Source: Absidia repens (taxonomy: Eukaryota > Mucoromycota > Mucoromycetes > Mucorales > Cunninghamellaceae). Taken from it: 64,000 nt of DNA. Location of the stretch: assembly GCA_002105175.1 (NCBI GenBank), contig MCGE01000008.1, forward strand, positions 992,001 through 1,056,000, in the 5' to 3' direction. The position numbers and the translations under genes were made by a program. Under the pieces are notes generated by a model. It worked only from the letters and a program-made list of their open reading frames with translations. It searched no databases and was not told the DNA's origin. Within the stretch, counting starts at the first letter, position 1. Each line of letters opens with the position of its first letter. Shown here in pieces: positions 34,490 through 46,351 of the stretch.

Positions 34490-36819
34490 TTTGATTTGGA
34501 TCCAAATGCGCTGTTTTGCGCCCTGACATTTAGTTATACAATAGTTTTGTGATTTGCTTTGTTTTCCCTTTAGTTTTAGTTGTTATTGTATCATTATACT
34601 ATTTCCTCCAATTAGTTTTTAGTTGAATAAACATGGGGTCTTTATTGGACCTTCTCAAATATCAATTATTATGTATTGCTATCCGTAGTCATTTGAAGGC
34701 GATTGTAGTTAGAGTAGATACTATGGCTTGGCACTTTGGAATGTCAAAATCCGCTATTATGGTCATCTTACTCTTAAATTATTGTCATGACTTGTACCTT
34801 TATTTGAATAATAAAACATATCTCTTTTTACACACTTTTTTTTTTAAAAAAAAAAAAATAGCCCCTGCAGCTCTCTTTAATGTCCTATGGAGAATGTTTG
34901 GTCTTTGTTAGTTTCTCTTCTCAAGTTAGCGTTGCTCAATGTGATATGATTTAATAAAAAATTAAATGATACGAAAATGTGTTTTTATTGTGGAATATAA
35001 ATAAGAGAAGCTATTCTACAGTGCAGTGGCGGAAGGAAGGTATCATATGCAATTTTACTGTTGGTGGCAAACAGTTCTGCAGAGGTGTTGGAGTGCAAAG
35101 GCATCTGAGCAATTATGTCATGAGAAGCTAGTTATAGAGCTGGCCATGTTAAATAATTATGGATGTTGCCATGCCAATTGAATAATTATATCAATGATAT
35201 TGATATTGTGAAAAGGAAGAGGAACAAAATTCAGGCTTTCCTTTTTTGTATCCACCAAAAAAAGGCACGTCCTCACAAGAGACCGAAAAAAACAATTTCA
35301 TATCCCGCCCACGTGAATTTTTATTCTCTCCCTTTTTTTTCGCTCTCTTTCTTTCTTTTTTTCTTTTTTTTTCACCATTCAATTTCTCTGAGGTTTCGGT
35401 TACCTTAGATTAGAGTCAGGTCTAGTTTAGAAGCGTTTTCAGAAAAGGGATTACAAGATGCATGGGGAAACCCTTTCATTTTGGATTCAGGATTTAGAAC
35501 CACCCATTAGTTAGCTTTTTGAAGTCGCCATTAGCTTAGCCTTGGTCTTAGTTTGCCATAGTTTGTATCTACATTTGAGTAAAGTATTTTATATCTTCAA
35601 TAAATGATATTCCGTTAGTCTCTTTCATGTCTTCTATACATAATAAATTCCTTTTTACTGTTGTCTCCTTAATTAGTGTTGACAGTTATGGTGCTTCAAT
35701 AAAAGATATCCCTTTCGCCTCTCTCATGTCTTATACTATTATATAGTACATTAGATCCATTTTTAGCATTATCTCTTTAGATTAGCGTTGCCATTCTTTA
35801 AACCTCCAAATAGTCTCCCTCGTGTTTTCTACAATTGATCCCTTTTTCGTCTCCTTTTTGTCACACAATAAACCCGGCACCTTTAGTATAGTATTTACCT
35901 CTGCCCCTCGTATACATATTGAAACTATTTTTTCTGACCTATTAAACATTCTCCCCTGCTTTCTGTCTACCACACTATCAAAATAAATCAAAGTATCAAA
36001 ATCCTTGAAGCTTTATTTGTCAATACCAGCTCCACTATTCATATTAACTACTGAACCAAACCTACATCACTTGGGCAACCTCTCCCATAACTATTAAAGC
36101 CTTCATTAGACTAGATACACTGTATATATTCGGTATTTTATTGTGAATGGTATAACAAATAAACATAAAACTCTAAACAGAAGTCAATTGGATCCCCTTA
36201 AAAAACTGTCCATCAAAGTACGACTTTACGAAACGCTTCTAATTCCTCTCCTGTTGCTTTTATTTTCTTACAAAAGTATCTAACTAGACGAAACTCTGAG
36301 CACTGCCCAACAAAATGCTATACTATTTTTCTTGTTGATCCACAAAATTTCAAGCGGGCAGAGTTAAAAGATCGTCAAACATCGTCAATCATCGTCAAAG
36401 AAAGTAGCAGTATAAAAATCACGTTTATGACGAAAATGTGAAACTTATTTGAACAAAATGAAACGCAAAGCCGCCTGTCATCCAACCAACATTTGTAGTA
36501 TATGCTAAAATATCATACATCACATTGTATACCAAATCTTTATTTTACACACCCACTCAACACTAAAAGGTCCCATTATCATATACACCATTGGATAAAG
36601 GCAGATTTTTTTTTTTTTTTTTTTTTGATTATAACAATACAAAACAATGTATTCAGTAATTTGCTTTATTTCAATAAACCCAAAATAAAATAAAAAGTCA
36701 TCAATATACAAAAACCCAAAAGATCAATCATAGCTACACAAAATAAAAGCAAAAATATAACTGGATGATAACATTGATACTAATGCTAAATGATAGGCAC
36801 TAGCTAACTAAATAATGAT
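34490..36819. other. Long intergenic region containing repeat copy B
   Basis: No protein gene between Atg29 and PA2G4. The Atg29 3' flank has AATAAACATGG at about 34625. Repeat copy B spans about 35295-36000. The region 36000-36500 is unique AT-rich sequence, with a local ATCGTCAAACATCGTCAATC triplication (about 36370-36402). A T-run at 36606-36626 precedes the PA2G4 3' end. Confidence 0.5.
35295..36000 (+). repeat. Dispersed repeat, copy B
   Basis: Plus-strand copy. TATCCCGCCCACGTGAATTT (CACGTG at 35310-35315), a pyrimidine tract to about 35385, CTTAGATTAGAGTCAGG, TCTAGTTTAGAAGCGTTTTC, GGGATTACAAGATGCATGGG (about 35447), CCCTTTCATTTTGGATTC, CATAGTTTGTATCTACATTTG, then at least three degenerate 3' units with TTCAATAAATGATATTCC (35596), TTCAATAAAAGATATCCC (35695) and CACAATAAACCC (35863), separated by CTCTCATGTCTTATAC-like spacers. 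Confidence 0.8.
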
Positions 36820-38412
36820 CTATTGAGCGGCAGCGGGGGCAGCAGCCTTCTTGGCCTTCTTCTTCTTGGCAGGAACCTTGTATTCAGTGGCGAGCAACTT
36901 GACAATTTCTTCATCCTTGACAGACTTGTCGGACTTGATCACGGAGGCATCAAAGAGGGGATCGGTGACCAAAGTGTTACCGTTCTTGGTGACGAGGACA
37001 GTGGTCAAGAATTGAGCAACCACGGTGTTTTCACGTTCGTAGACGATATCGTAAGGCAAAACGGTTTGATGCTTGGCACATTCGACAATACCCATACGAG
37101 CCTTGCGTTCATCATCCAAATCGCGGAGAGAGAAGGGGAAGCTACCAGCCTTGGTTTGGATTTCACTGAGGACAGCACGGGAAGCAGCCATCTTGAGTTG
37201 GTAACGGGTGCCAGTCTTCTTGTAGATGGTGGTACGAGAATCGAGTTGACGGACCTTACCTTCACCGGAAGAGATCAAGATATCAACACAGTAAACTTCG
37301 TTTTCGGCGAATTCGACACGTTGGAAATCCTTGAGGTGACCTTCGGAGGGGTTCAAGATGATCTATAAAAAAAAAAAAATAAGATACGAATTAGCGTCAA
37401 TAAAAGCATTGTATATGCACGCTATTAAAATTTTCTAAATATAACTTACTTGCTTCTTGCCATCGGTGACGTTCTTCAATTGTTGGTGGGACAACATACC
37501 TTCAACAGGCTTGGTGTCATAAGCGGCGGCAATCTTGTCAACAGTCTTAGTGATTTCCATGTTCTTGTTACCGGGGCGGATCATACGGACGGTAGCTTCC
37601 AAAGCAGTTTGAGCAGCTTGAATCACATCAGCCTTGACACCAGTGACGGGCTTTTCAGCAGAGGCACCAACAACGAGAGTGTGGGCAACAGTGGAGCAAT
37701 AACCATCAATTTGAGCACCCAATTGACTATCGAATTCAAAATTAAAATCAGTCGTCAGGCGAATGATTTATTGATCCCATATCAATTTAATTTTCACTTA
37801 CATCTTGGCAACATCACCTTCCTTCAAGGTGGTGGCGGCTTCAGGGTCGGAGGCAATAGGAGAGAAATGAGCAACACAGTTGTTCAAGGAGACAGTGGTA
37901 GGGAAACCAATACCTAAGAAAGAAAAAAAGAAACAAGATCAGTAATGTGTAACAATTGATCGCATAAAATGGATCAGACCCCACTCGTACTTGGGCGTGA
38001 TACATTCCCACACAAACCCACAGTCCAGGACACGGTATCCCTTCATTTTTTCTGGTTGTCTTTACCCTTAGTGACCTTGCCCTTGTTGTAAATAGTTTTA
38101 CAAGCGTCATTGATGAGCTTGTCACCAGTGACACAGATATCCATCACCTTGGCATCGACAACACAAAGCTTGATAACTTCGGCGAGGACCTCTTAATAAA
38201 ACAAAAAAGAAGTTGAATATGTTAATCTATCAAATTGCCGTAGTTTTGTGGGTGTATGGTTTAAGGGTTGTGAAGAGTGAGTGAGTATATTTACTGTTGG
38301 TAATGGCAGCGGCGTCCTTGTACTTAGCAATGACTTCAGAGTTGGCGATGGTGGTGTCAACTTCAGGGGTGGCAGCAGCAGCAGCAGGTTTTTCGGTAGG
38401 CTTGGCAGACAT
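36820..38412 (-). CDS. Proliferation-associated protein 2G4 (PA2G4/EBP1) homolog
   Basis: Methionine-aminopeptidase-fold protein without peptidase activity; relatives bind ribosomes and nucleic acids (S. pombe Cdb4, human EBP1). Minus-strand exons: 38412-38295, 38191-38066, 37913-37802, 37726-37450, 37362-36820. Clear blocks: [96 protein letters not shown] and a Lys/Ala-rich C-terminus ([17 protein letters not shown]) like human EBP1. The N-terminus is Ala/Pro-rich. Strong codon bias (C/G-ending codons) marks a highly expressed gene and creates a long spurious antisense ORF at 36823-37368. The protein is close to the family's ~390 residues. Confidence 0.92.
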
Positions 38413-38699
38413 GATAATATAATGAAAAAACAAATGAGAGGAAGAAAAAATTTCGCGTAGGTAGTAACATCCGTTTTATTTTTTGCGGATACCTCAAAGC
38501 CACAAAAAAATGCGGCCAAAAAGCGCGGGCTTTTAAAATAAATTGTTTCCCCTTACTTTTCTCGCTTTTTGTGCTCTATTCCTTTCCCTTTTTGCTTTAT
38601 ATAGACAATGAATACACCTACTCCCACTACTTGTAAAGCTGCTTCCTCCATTAAAAAAAAAAAAAGACTAAAATTATATCAGAACATGAGCCTATTTTC

Positions 38700-39776
38700 C
38701 CAGAAACCACCACTTTTAGTGATCCTGGTATTGGTTGTTGATTGGTGGAGGTCCTTCAAGCTATGCAAACGAAGAAACCTATCATGATCCAACGTATTTG
38801 TATTGCCCCTATTCCTGTAGGTAAAATGGAAGACAGTGGACTCGTTCTTCTAATATCATGCACTAAAAAATATACATTTATAGGGAAGGATGTGATTGGT
38901 GGTGCCGAACTGGTCCTGGTGGAACTGCTGCCTTTGCTTTGCCTCTTCTCCAACAACCGTCTGAAAATCCGTCTGGTGCGTTTGTTGTTGTATTGATTCC
39001 CACAAGGTAAATCCTGTTAAATTAATAATTTAGAGTGAGAGAAAAAAAAAAGCACACCTGTCTAACGCCTACGTGCTTCATTTAGAGAACTCGCTTATCA
39101 AAATCGCTGGGCAATGCAAAGTGCTTGGAAAAAGAATTGGGATGAAATGATGCGTTGTAGTTGGTGACATGGGTATGATATACATATTACCATTACAATT
39201 ATGCTTGAAGAATAAGAACTAAATAATATCATTTAAAATTTTAGATATGATGACTCAAAACTTTGGAACTCGACCTCACGTTATCATCGCTACACACCAG
39301 GATGATTTTGGATCATTTTTGCAGCAATTCGAGGTGCTAGGGATTTATCAAGTGTCAGCTATTCAGTGATGGACTGAGCCGATCGACTGCTATCATCAAA
39401 CTTTGTGCCTGGACTAGGTGTTATTTTCAGCAAAATACTCACCAAACGGTAGACACTCTTATTCACTGCCACCATACCGATTTGACTTTGGGTCTTGCAT
39501 GAAACCCAAGATGATCCCATGAAGAAACTTCGGTTCATATCTGCGAAATGAATACCCACACTATCACCACCTTGGGTCGTTCTATGTGTTTTAAGGGTCG
39601 GGGATATCTCAAGTGCGATCGGTGGATCTGGTACATTTGTTCGACGAATTCAATGATAAACCAGTCATCACCTTATGTGGACGTTGCTCGACTGCTAGCT
39701 CAATGGTCTGAACGAAGTGACAACTTCCAGGCGACTAACATCAGTGGTAAGAAAATAAAAGAAGTTGGAGTATGAC
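38700..39776 (+). pseudogene. Decayed DEAD-box RNA helicase (Dbp8/DDX49-like)
   Basis: Pieces of a Dbp8-type helicase follow each other in order but in shifting frames. Seen: LVEVLQAMQTKKPIMIQR (Q motif, about 38741-38795); an intron-like gap with gt...ag (38820-38883); GKDVIGGAE then, after a 1-nt shift, TGPGGTAAFALPLLQQ (motif I with the GKT lysine lost); LIPTR, then a gap, then ELAYQ (motif Ia); VVVGDM, then a gap, then DMMTQNFGTRPHVIIAT (motif Ib lost); MD-stop-ADRLL, where the Glu of DEAD is TGA at 39375-39377; LLFTAT; and later KPVITLCGRCSTA. Introns are still in place, so this is not a retrocopy. The C-terminal third is missing. Too damaged to be active; a working copy is presumably elsewhere. 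Confidence 0.85.
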
Positions 39777-39779
39777 TGG

Positions 39780-40288
39780 AAAATTGAAGTTGACTGGCTG
39801 ATCCCCATACATTTATTAACCTTGACACAGAGCAAGTGCATGATCCAAAAGTTGGTGAAAAGGCGAACCCATATAAGATGAATAGGTTGATACATGGAAA
39901 AGTTTAGATCAGGATTACTATTTTTTACCTCATTTTGTACACACACACACACACATAGCCCCTTCATACACATATATAGAATATTATCATATAGACCATC
40001 ATCATTTATAAAATTCCAATTTATTGATTTGATAATAAAAGCAAATTTGAAAAAAAAAAGTACTGTGTAGGGAATAGAATACATAATAAATTGAAGTGTT
40101 TTGGGACAGGGAAAAAATCAATGAGGAGAGGGGAAGACTATATCTAAGTATATAACTGTATGAGGGATGTGAAGGATATAGGTTGCGTCTAAAAAAAAAA
40201 AAAAAGGCCGAGGGACTTGACATCTGTAGTCGAGGATTGTTGACGGTAGATATTGAGGATTGTTGCTTGGTGTTGATCGAAAATGAAT
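39780..40288. other. Intergenic region
   Basis: 3' flank of the helicase pseudogene and of the minus-strand Pam18 gene. A (CA)n run lies at 39941-39955. No gene seen; ORFs in this stretch are Phe/Tyr-rich shadows of AT-rich DNA. Confidence 0.4.
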
Positions 40289-40763
40289 CTATTTCTTAGC
40301 CTTGCCTTCCAAAAATTCCTTCGCTTCGTTGATTTTTGTTGCAAGATACGGTGAGCCACCACGATCCGGATGGTTCAATAACATAATTTTACGATGAGCT
40401 TCCTTGATTTTGGTTTTATTAGCTTGAGATTCTCTAAAGACGAATAGATGGATTAGCACCGGTCAAATATTAAAAAGGCGCTGTATACACATATATGTAC
40501 TTCTTACCTAATTCCCAATATCAATGCCGCTTCCCGTTTGTTCATCTTGGCATCAAATCCACCCTTGTAGTATTTCGACATGCGGGGCACCTTAGCAGAT
40601 TTTGGTAGTTTTTGATATTCTTGGTAAGCCCTGATGCCAAGACGTCCAGCAGTCGCAGCGCCAGCCACAGCGAAACCAATGATAATAGGTGTTGACTAAA
40701 AATAGTAGAAATAATTATTCTTCCTTTCAAAAGTGTAAACGTATTTTGTGTTCGGCTTACCAT
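40289..40763 (-). CDS. PAM18: Mitochondrial import motor subunit Pam18/Tim14
   Basis: J-protein that stimulates mtHsp70 at the TIM23 translocase in the inner membrane; 111 residues. Minus-strand exons 40763-40761 (the ATG alone), 40695-40508, 40433-40289. The gtaagc donor follows the start codon directly. The protein reads [20 protein letters not shown] (membrane anchor), then [20 protein letters not shown] and the J domain [20 protein letters not shown] ... [19 protein letters not shown] with the HPD motif intact, ending [11 protein letters not shown]. Length and order match fungal Tim14. Other starts would lack the anchor, so the one-codon exon is the best model. Confidence 0.9.
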
Positions 40764-41056
40764 GATTCTGTGTATTGCAAGTGCCAAAAAGTGAAAGAGA
40801 AGGGGATTGGAAGGAAAAAAAAACATTTTTATTTTATTTGGGAAACTCCGACAAGAGACGAAGTTGAGTCTTGGGGCAAAATGATTTCGGGAATGGGGGA
40901 TGGGCAGGGGAAGCATGAGCGGATGGAAATCTATATGTGTATTGAGTAACAGACAAAGAAAAAAAAAGGGGGGGGAGAGTATTGACAATAATAACGAATA
41001 CATATATGGCTAAAATTTTGATCTTTATTTCAAATGTTTTTGTTGTATACACTATT
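40764..41056. other. Intergenic region
   Basis: Short gap between two minus-strand genes, holding the Pam18 promoter and the alpha6 3' flank. It has an A-run at 40819-40828 and an A/G tract at 40959-40977. No gene seen. Confidence 0.4.
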
Positions 41057-42351
41057 TCAATTGTCGGTATCCATAGCCACCGTATCATCTTGACCAGTCG
41101 TAGAAGCTTGATCCACCGATGTTGAGGCATCATCACCACCTCGTCGAACTCTTCCAACATCATCACCTAATAAATCAAGGTACTTTTGCAATGCATCGCC
41201 TTCAATGATTTCAAATGGTGTTCCCTTTCCAACAATCCCTAACGATGTATTTTGAATGTTGAGTTCCTTATCTTGCTGTAATGTATCGCGGAGCGCTTGA
41301 AGACCATGACGCACTAATTCTTCCAATGAAGCTGCATAATGAATAATAAAACGCCAAAGACGTTAGTCGAGCTGTACGTGGATCATATTGATGGCTGGCT
41401 CAACTTACCATTTGAGAAAGAATCGAAGTTGTTTTCTAAGTAGGTTTTTGCGGATTGAGATCGAGCACCGATAGACATGGCATGATATTCAAAGATGGTT
41501 CCAGAGGGTGAGCATTCGAATAAGTGAGGGCCAGTTTCCTATATTATTGAAACCAGAAATAAAAATTATAAGATGGATAATCATATTAATAGCAGTGACG
41601 CATATAAATGTGATGGAAATTGGCAGAGCTCACTTACATCATACCCACTAACCAAAAGACCGACACCGTAAGGACGACGACCATATTGTTGCGTATTAAT
41701 TTGAGCCTCTATTAAAATTAATAATAGCAACAAGTCAGTGGGTGTAAACCAGTCTTTCAAAATGTTCACTTACTGTCACCAATAGCGTGGACAATGCGTT
41801 GCACAGGTAAAGGTCGATCATATAACATCTTTGACTTCATGGCTTCCGTACGCATAAAGTTACTGTATACACCAAAAGAAAATAAGATGAATACGCGGAT
41901 GATTAAGTACTAGTGATACATTCAATCACTCCTCCACAGTTCGCTTCTATTTACCTCAAGACACGAGCATCGGATGTCAAACCAGCAATACCAATACCCA
42001 TATGATCATCAATTTTGATAAGTTTCTTTTGATAGGACGCAAGTTCACCAGAAGATCTCTATAAATGACGTGAGTTCAGTAAGGAACAATTAGTATTCCT
42101 GAATATCCTTTTGTTCGTGGGTGTATGTGTTACCTTGAGAGCTAATAAGACAACGTGTTCATTGCTTCTCAAACCAATGGCTGCTGAACCTTGTTTGACG
42201 GCTTCGACAGCATATTCCACTTGATGAATGCGTCCTTGAGGAGACCAAGTTGTAACATCATTATCGTATTGGTTTCGAAACTATGTATAAAAGAAGAAAA
42301 ATAGTTTAGTTCTCTGTATTGTGAAAAAAATAAAACAATATACCTTACCAT
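41057..42351 (-). CDS. PRE5: 20S proteasome subunit alpha6 (PSMA1/Pre5)
   Basis: Alpha-ring subunit of the 20S core. Minus-strand exons: 42351-42349 (ATG only), 42280-42134, 42058-41955, 41862-41774, 41708-41638, 41538-41409, 41331-41057; 272 residues. It begins [19 protein letters not shown] with the alpha-subunit signature ([18 protein letters not shown]), then [57 protein letters not shown] and [16 protein letters not shown]. These match yeast Pre5 and human PSMA1 rather than other alpha subunits. The C-terminal ~40 residues are acidic (DDASTSVDQ ... AMDTDN). The donor gtaagg follows the start codon directly. Confidence 0.94.
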
Positions 42352-43946
42352 GATTACAATAGAATATAAATTAAAAGGATGATAAAAAATGGAAAGAAAA
42401 CTGACAAAAAAAGAATTGCGCGTATGATTTTTGAAAAAGAGGGAGGGGAGTAAATTTTTTTTTTTGGATGAACGCGCGGCAAACACACAAATTTATTTTA
42501 CCGCCCGACTTCGACCAAAAGATGTGACAACTACCTGCCTAATTTCTAGGAAATGTACGCCCAAAAATATATAATTATTGCTTTGTTTGTACAAATATCC
42601 TCACCTTTCCAATGACCCTTGAACATGCACCTGAGATAAAATTTAAGTTAATTCCAACAGTCTATTGCTTTTTTTTTGTGGTAGGTAAAGAATATATAGC
42701 CCAATTCCCGGAAAAGCATGCTTGGCTTGTATGCTGTAGTTCAGCAAGAATTTAAAGTAAGCCATAATGCTGCAATGCAATTTTTGATAGTCAATTCAAA
42801 GTATTATTACATTTGCAAAAAAAAAAATCGGTTTACTCAGTGTCAGGGATAAGATTGTTGGAGTGCGATTTATGATGAAAATAGATATTCCCTCCCGCCT
42901 TTATGCAACTTGAGAGGTGGCCCCCTGAGGGATCAACTGACTTCAGCCCGGGCTTCACTTTTTATATTATATTACTTGCAAAAAAGTAAAATAGAAAACC
43001 GAGCTTTATATATACAATATCTCCACATTAACCAGTGTTAGCAGTACGGCTTAGGTTGATTAATATGAAAGGTAAGGCAGGGGTAGGGTCATATTTCATA
43101 GTAAGTGACTTAAAGTTGTCAACCAGTCATTAGGCCACTGACGCTGGGACATACATTCATAGATTAGCTAGAAAGTAATGAAAAATTACCTATAGCGGCA
43201 ATTATACGCACAGTTTAAGCAAAAGTTATTTATATAACTGGTCGATCTGGAATATAGCCGTCTTTAACGACAAGTAAACTATGTTTATCAGCCAGCTTCT
43301 CGGTTTTCCGGAAGAAAAGTGGTCATAGTAGATGAACTATAAAACAAATGTTTGGTAGAACTCCGACAAAACGACTACAATAACGATATTTTTTCAGTAT
43401 ACGATGAGTCAGAGTATGGTTAATAAAAAGAACATATTTTATTGAAGAATATTGGCATATACTGAAATTAAAGATGATGGGTTCATTGTAACAAGAGATT
43501 CAATGGAGGTAGCATGAGAAAAACACTGTATGATTTGGAGACGGTCAGCACTAATATAAAGATGTGTTTGTAAAATCAACGCTAATTCACTGTCAGGGTA
43601 TGAGAAAAATTAAAGGGACCTCCATTATTGAAGCACAACAACATTCACACTAATCAAACTTGATTGGGAGACCTATTGCACAAGACATGAGAATGACTAA
43701 TGGGACGTTTCCATTTAAGGATGTAAAAAGAGATATATTTTATTCAGGTATAGATACGGACTATGGACAAACTAACGCTAAACTAAGCCAATGAAGACTT
43801 TAATAAGCCAACTCATGATTCCAAATCCTGAATCCAAAATGAAAGGGTTTCCTCATCCATCTTGTAATCCCTTTTCTGAAAACTCTTCTAAACTAGTCCT
43901 GAAACTATTCTAAGTCCAACATAGTCGCATAGAAGTTGAATGGCAA

Positions 43947-43991
<45 letters not shown>

Positions 43992-44560
43992 AGAGAGTGA
44001 AAATAAAAAAGAGAGAGCGAACAAAAAAAAAAGTGGGAGAAAATAAATATTCACGTGGGCGGCATTTGAAATGTTTTCTGTGAAAACTGACTGCCGGCCC
44101 CTTGCCCCCAAAATCGACCAGCTTTAAACACCCTAGGTCTTTTTATAACAACAAATAACAGATCAAAACAACCAACAACTACGTAACTTTGTTCATTCTC
44201 ACCTTTACCATTAATTACGGCAAGGAATATATATATATATCCTCAGCATTTTCATGAAAGCCAATTTTTGTAACTTCTTGCTGAACTATACCAGATCATC
44301 CCTACCCTACTTAATAGAATTTTTCTAATAAACATTTCAATCATGCCACCATTCCTTTTTATTTAGCATCCTTGCACAACTGAAAACCACAACAAAATTC
44401 TATGTATGAAAAAACCAAGTTTTTATTGATAAAGGTAAAATAAAAAAGGTACAATGGAATAGGGGGGGTTTGAGTCGGGGTTTGTATATGTATAAAAAAA
44501 TATATAATAGTCTAATGTAGTATGAATATTTTGTAGATTGTATATGACAAAAGAGCATCC
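42352..44560. other. Long intergenic region containing repeat copy E
   Basis: Between alpha6 and citrate synthase, with no protein gene. The alpha6 promoter occupies about 42352-42530. 42530-43420 is unique AT-rich DNA. Repeat copy E lies at about 43425-44072 on minus, with a run of 34 A (43950-43983) followed by 8 G. 44080-44400 is unique; a short (AT)n is at 44230-44241. The citrate synthase 3' flank follows. Confidence 0.5.
43425..44072 (-). repeat. Dispersed repeat, copy E
   Basis: Minus-strand copy: TTTCAAATGCCGCCCACGTG (CACGTG at 44052-44057), pyrimidine tract with an expanded T34 run (plus 43950-43983), GGACTAGTTTAGAAGAGTTT, GGGATTACAAGATGGATGAG, GAAACCCTTTCATTTTGG, then GTCCGTATCTATACCTG, TATCTCTTTTTACATCC and CTCATGTCTTGTGCAATAGG units, ending near TTCAATAAAATATG (about 43430-43445). 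The hairpin stem has one mismatch (GAG instead of GGG). Confidence 0.78.
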
Positions 44561-46351
44561 TTAGTTCTTGGCGTACATCTTCTTCAAGTGAGCAGTGCTG
44601 TAAGACTTAGGACGTTCAAGGGGGAGACCAAGGGCACGATCCCAAACCAATTGAGACATGACACCCAAAGCTCTTGAGACACCAAACCTGATAAAAGAAA
44701 ATAAAATAAGTATCTTTGATCACTTTTCCCAGTTCCTTTTTTATTTTATCATATACTTACAAGACGGTGTAGTAGTCTTGTTCCTTCATGCCGTAGTATT
44801 GGAGTAAGACACCACTGTGAGCATCAACGTTAGGGTAACTAAAGAGATCAGAAAAAATCAAAACAAAATTGGTAAGTTTCACAATCAATTCCCGTCATCT
44901 TTTTTTTGGGGGGGGGAACTTACGGGTTAGCGGTCTTGCCGTGTTCGGTCAAAACTCCAGGAATGATGTGGTACAACTTAGAGACGAGGGCAAAGAGAGG
45001 ATCTTCAGGCAAGTGTTGAAGAGCAAATTCACGTTGAGCCATGTAACGAGGATCAGTCTTACGCAACACAGCGTGGCCGAAACCGGGAACAACCTTACCA
45101 CCGTTCAAGGTATCCCACAAGTACTTGGTGATTTGTTCATCGGAGGCATCCTTACCAATGGTTTCTTGCATCTTCATGGTCCAGCGCAAGACTTCTTGGT
45201 TGGCAAGACCGTGGAGGGGACCAGCCAAGGAGTTGAGACCACCAGCGAAGGCGAGATAAGGATCGGCAAGGGTAGAACCAATCAAGTGAGTACTGATTGT
45301 GGATAAACAAAAATGAAAATGATGGGATGAGTAAACAATACTATCATGCCTCCCCCCCTTTTCCTCGCCAGTCACACAATCCAGGCAGTCTTCCCTATTT
45401 TTTACTGTCACCCGTCCTCTTTTCTCAATAACTTACGTGTGAGCGGAAGCATTACCACCTTCGTGATCACTGTGCAAGACCAAGTACAAACGCATCAATT
45501 CAACAAATTCCTTGTTTTCTTCGAAGCCCAAGAGCTTGGAGAAGTTGTAAGAGTAATCTTGGTCGAGGTCAATGTCAGCAACCTTGCCATCCTTGTAGAC
45601 ATTACGGTAGATACGGGCAGCAACCTTAGGGAGCTTGGCAATCAAATCCATAGCATCTTCGTAGGTAGGACCCCAGTAGTCAGCCTTGTTGATACCGTTG
45701 GAGTAAGCCTTGGCGAAGTTGGATTCGTGTTGGAGAGCGTTGATGGCAAGAGAGAATTGAGCCATGGGGTGGAGGGTCTTGGGACAACGGTCAATGAGGT
45801 TTTCGACGAATTCAGGAAGGTCGGAACGAGCAGCCCATTCGTTGGAGATGGACTTGGTTTGTTCGGGGGTAGGGACTTCACCAGTAACGAGCAACCAGAA
45901 GAGAGCTTCGGGAAGAGGTTCACCGCCGGGGACAGCAGAGGGCAATTCCTTTTGACATTCAGGGATGGTCTTGCCACGGAAACGGATACCTTCTTCAGCA
46001 TCCAAAACGGATCCTTCCCAGATGAGACCCTTGACACCACGCATACCACCGTAAGCTTGGTTGATGGTCACTTCACCGAGAACAGTGCTTCCGTAATCCT
46101 TCTTGAAAGCCTTAACTTCTTCTTGACGTTCAGGAATAATTTCAGTGAGACGTTCCTTCAAAGACTAATAATCACAATACAAATGGCCACAACAGAAGAA
46201 ATGTTGAGTATTTCCAGTATTTCCAAAATGTCGTGTTTTTTTTCTATATTACCTTAGCTTGAGAAGCATAGCCACGGGTGGCGTTCAAACGAACAGCAGG
46301 TTGACGAATAGTCTTGGCGAAGGTAGAGTTGAAGGCACGAATGGCAGACAT
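44561..46351 (-). CDS. CIT1: Citrate synthase, mitochondrial
   Basis: First step of the TCA cycle (acetyl-CoA + oxaloacetate to citrate); 466 residues. Minus-strand exons 46351-46253, 46164-45437, 45292-44924, 44838-44761, 44687-44561. The N-terminus [20 protein letters not shown] is a basic, acid-poor mitochondrial presequence on its own exon. Catalytic-site blocks: [16 protein letters not shown] (His), [14 protein letters not shown] (His), [17 protein letters not shown] (His, Arg) and [18 protein letters not shown] (Asp). Typical length. TATATA at 46447-46453 lies about 100 nt upstream. Codon bias is strong, giving a 303-codon antisense shadow ORF (45346-46257) that is rejected. Confidence 0.96.

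Noticed and set aside
36370..36402. Short direct repeats ATCGTCAAAC/ATCGTCAATC as a CRISPR-like array
   Set aside because: Three imperfect 11-mers without spacers in a eukaryotic intergenic region; simple local duplication.
36823..37368. 181-codon plus-strand ORF
   Set aside because: Antisense shadow of the PA2G4 last exon, caused by codon bias.
45346..46257. 303-codon plus-strand ORF
   Set aside because: It is exactly antisense to citrate synthase exons and arises from that gene's strong codon bias; the protein has no recognisable domain.
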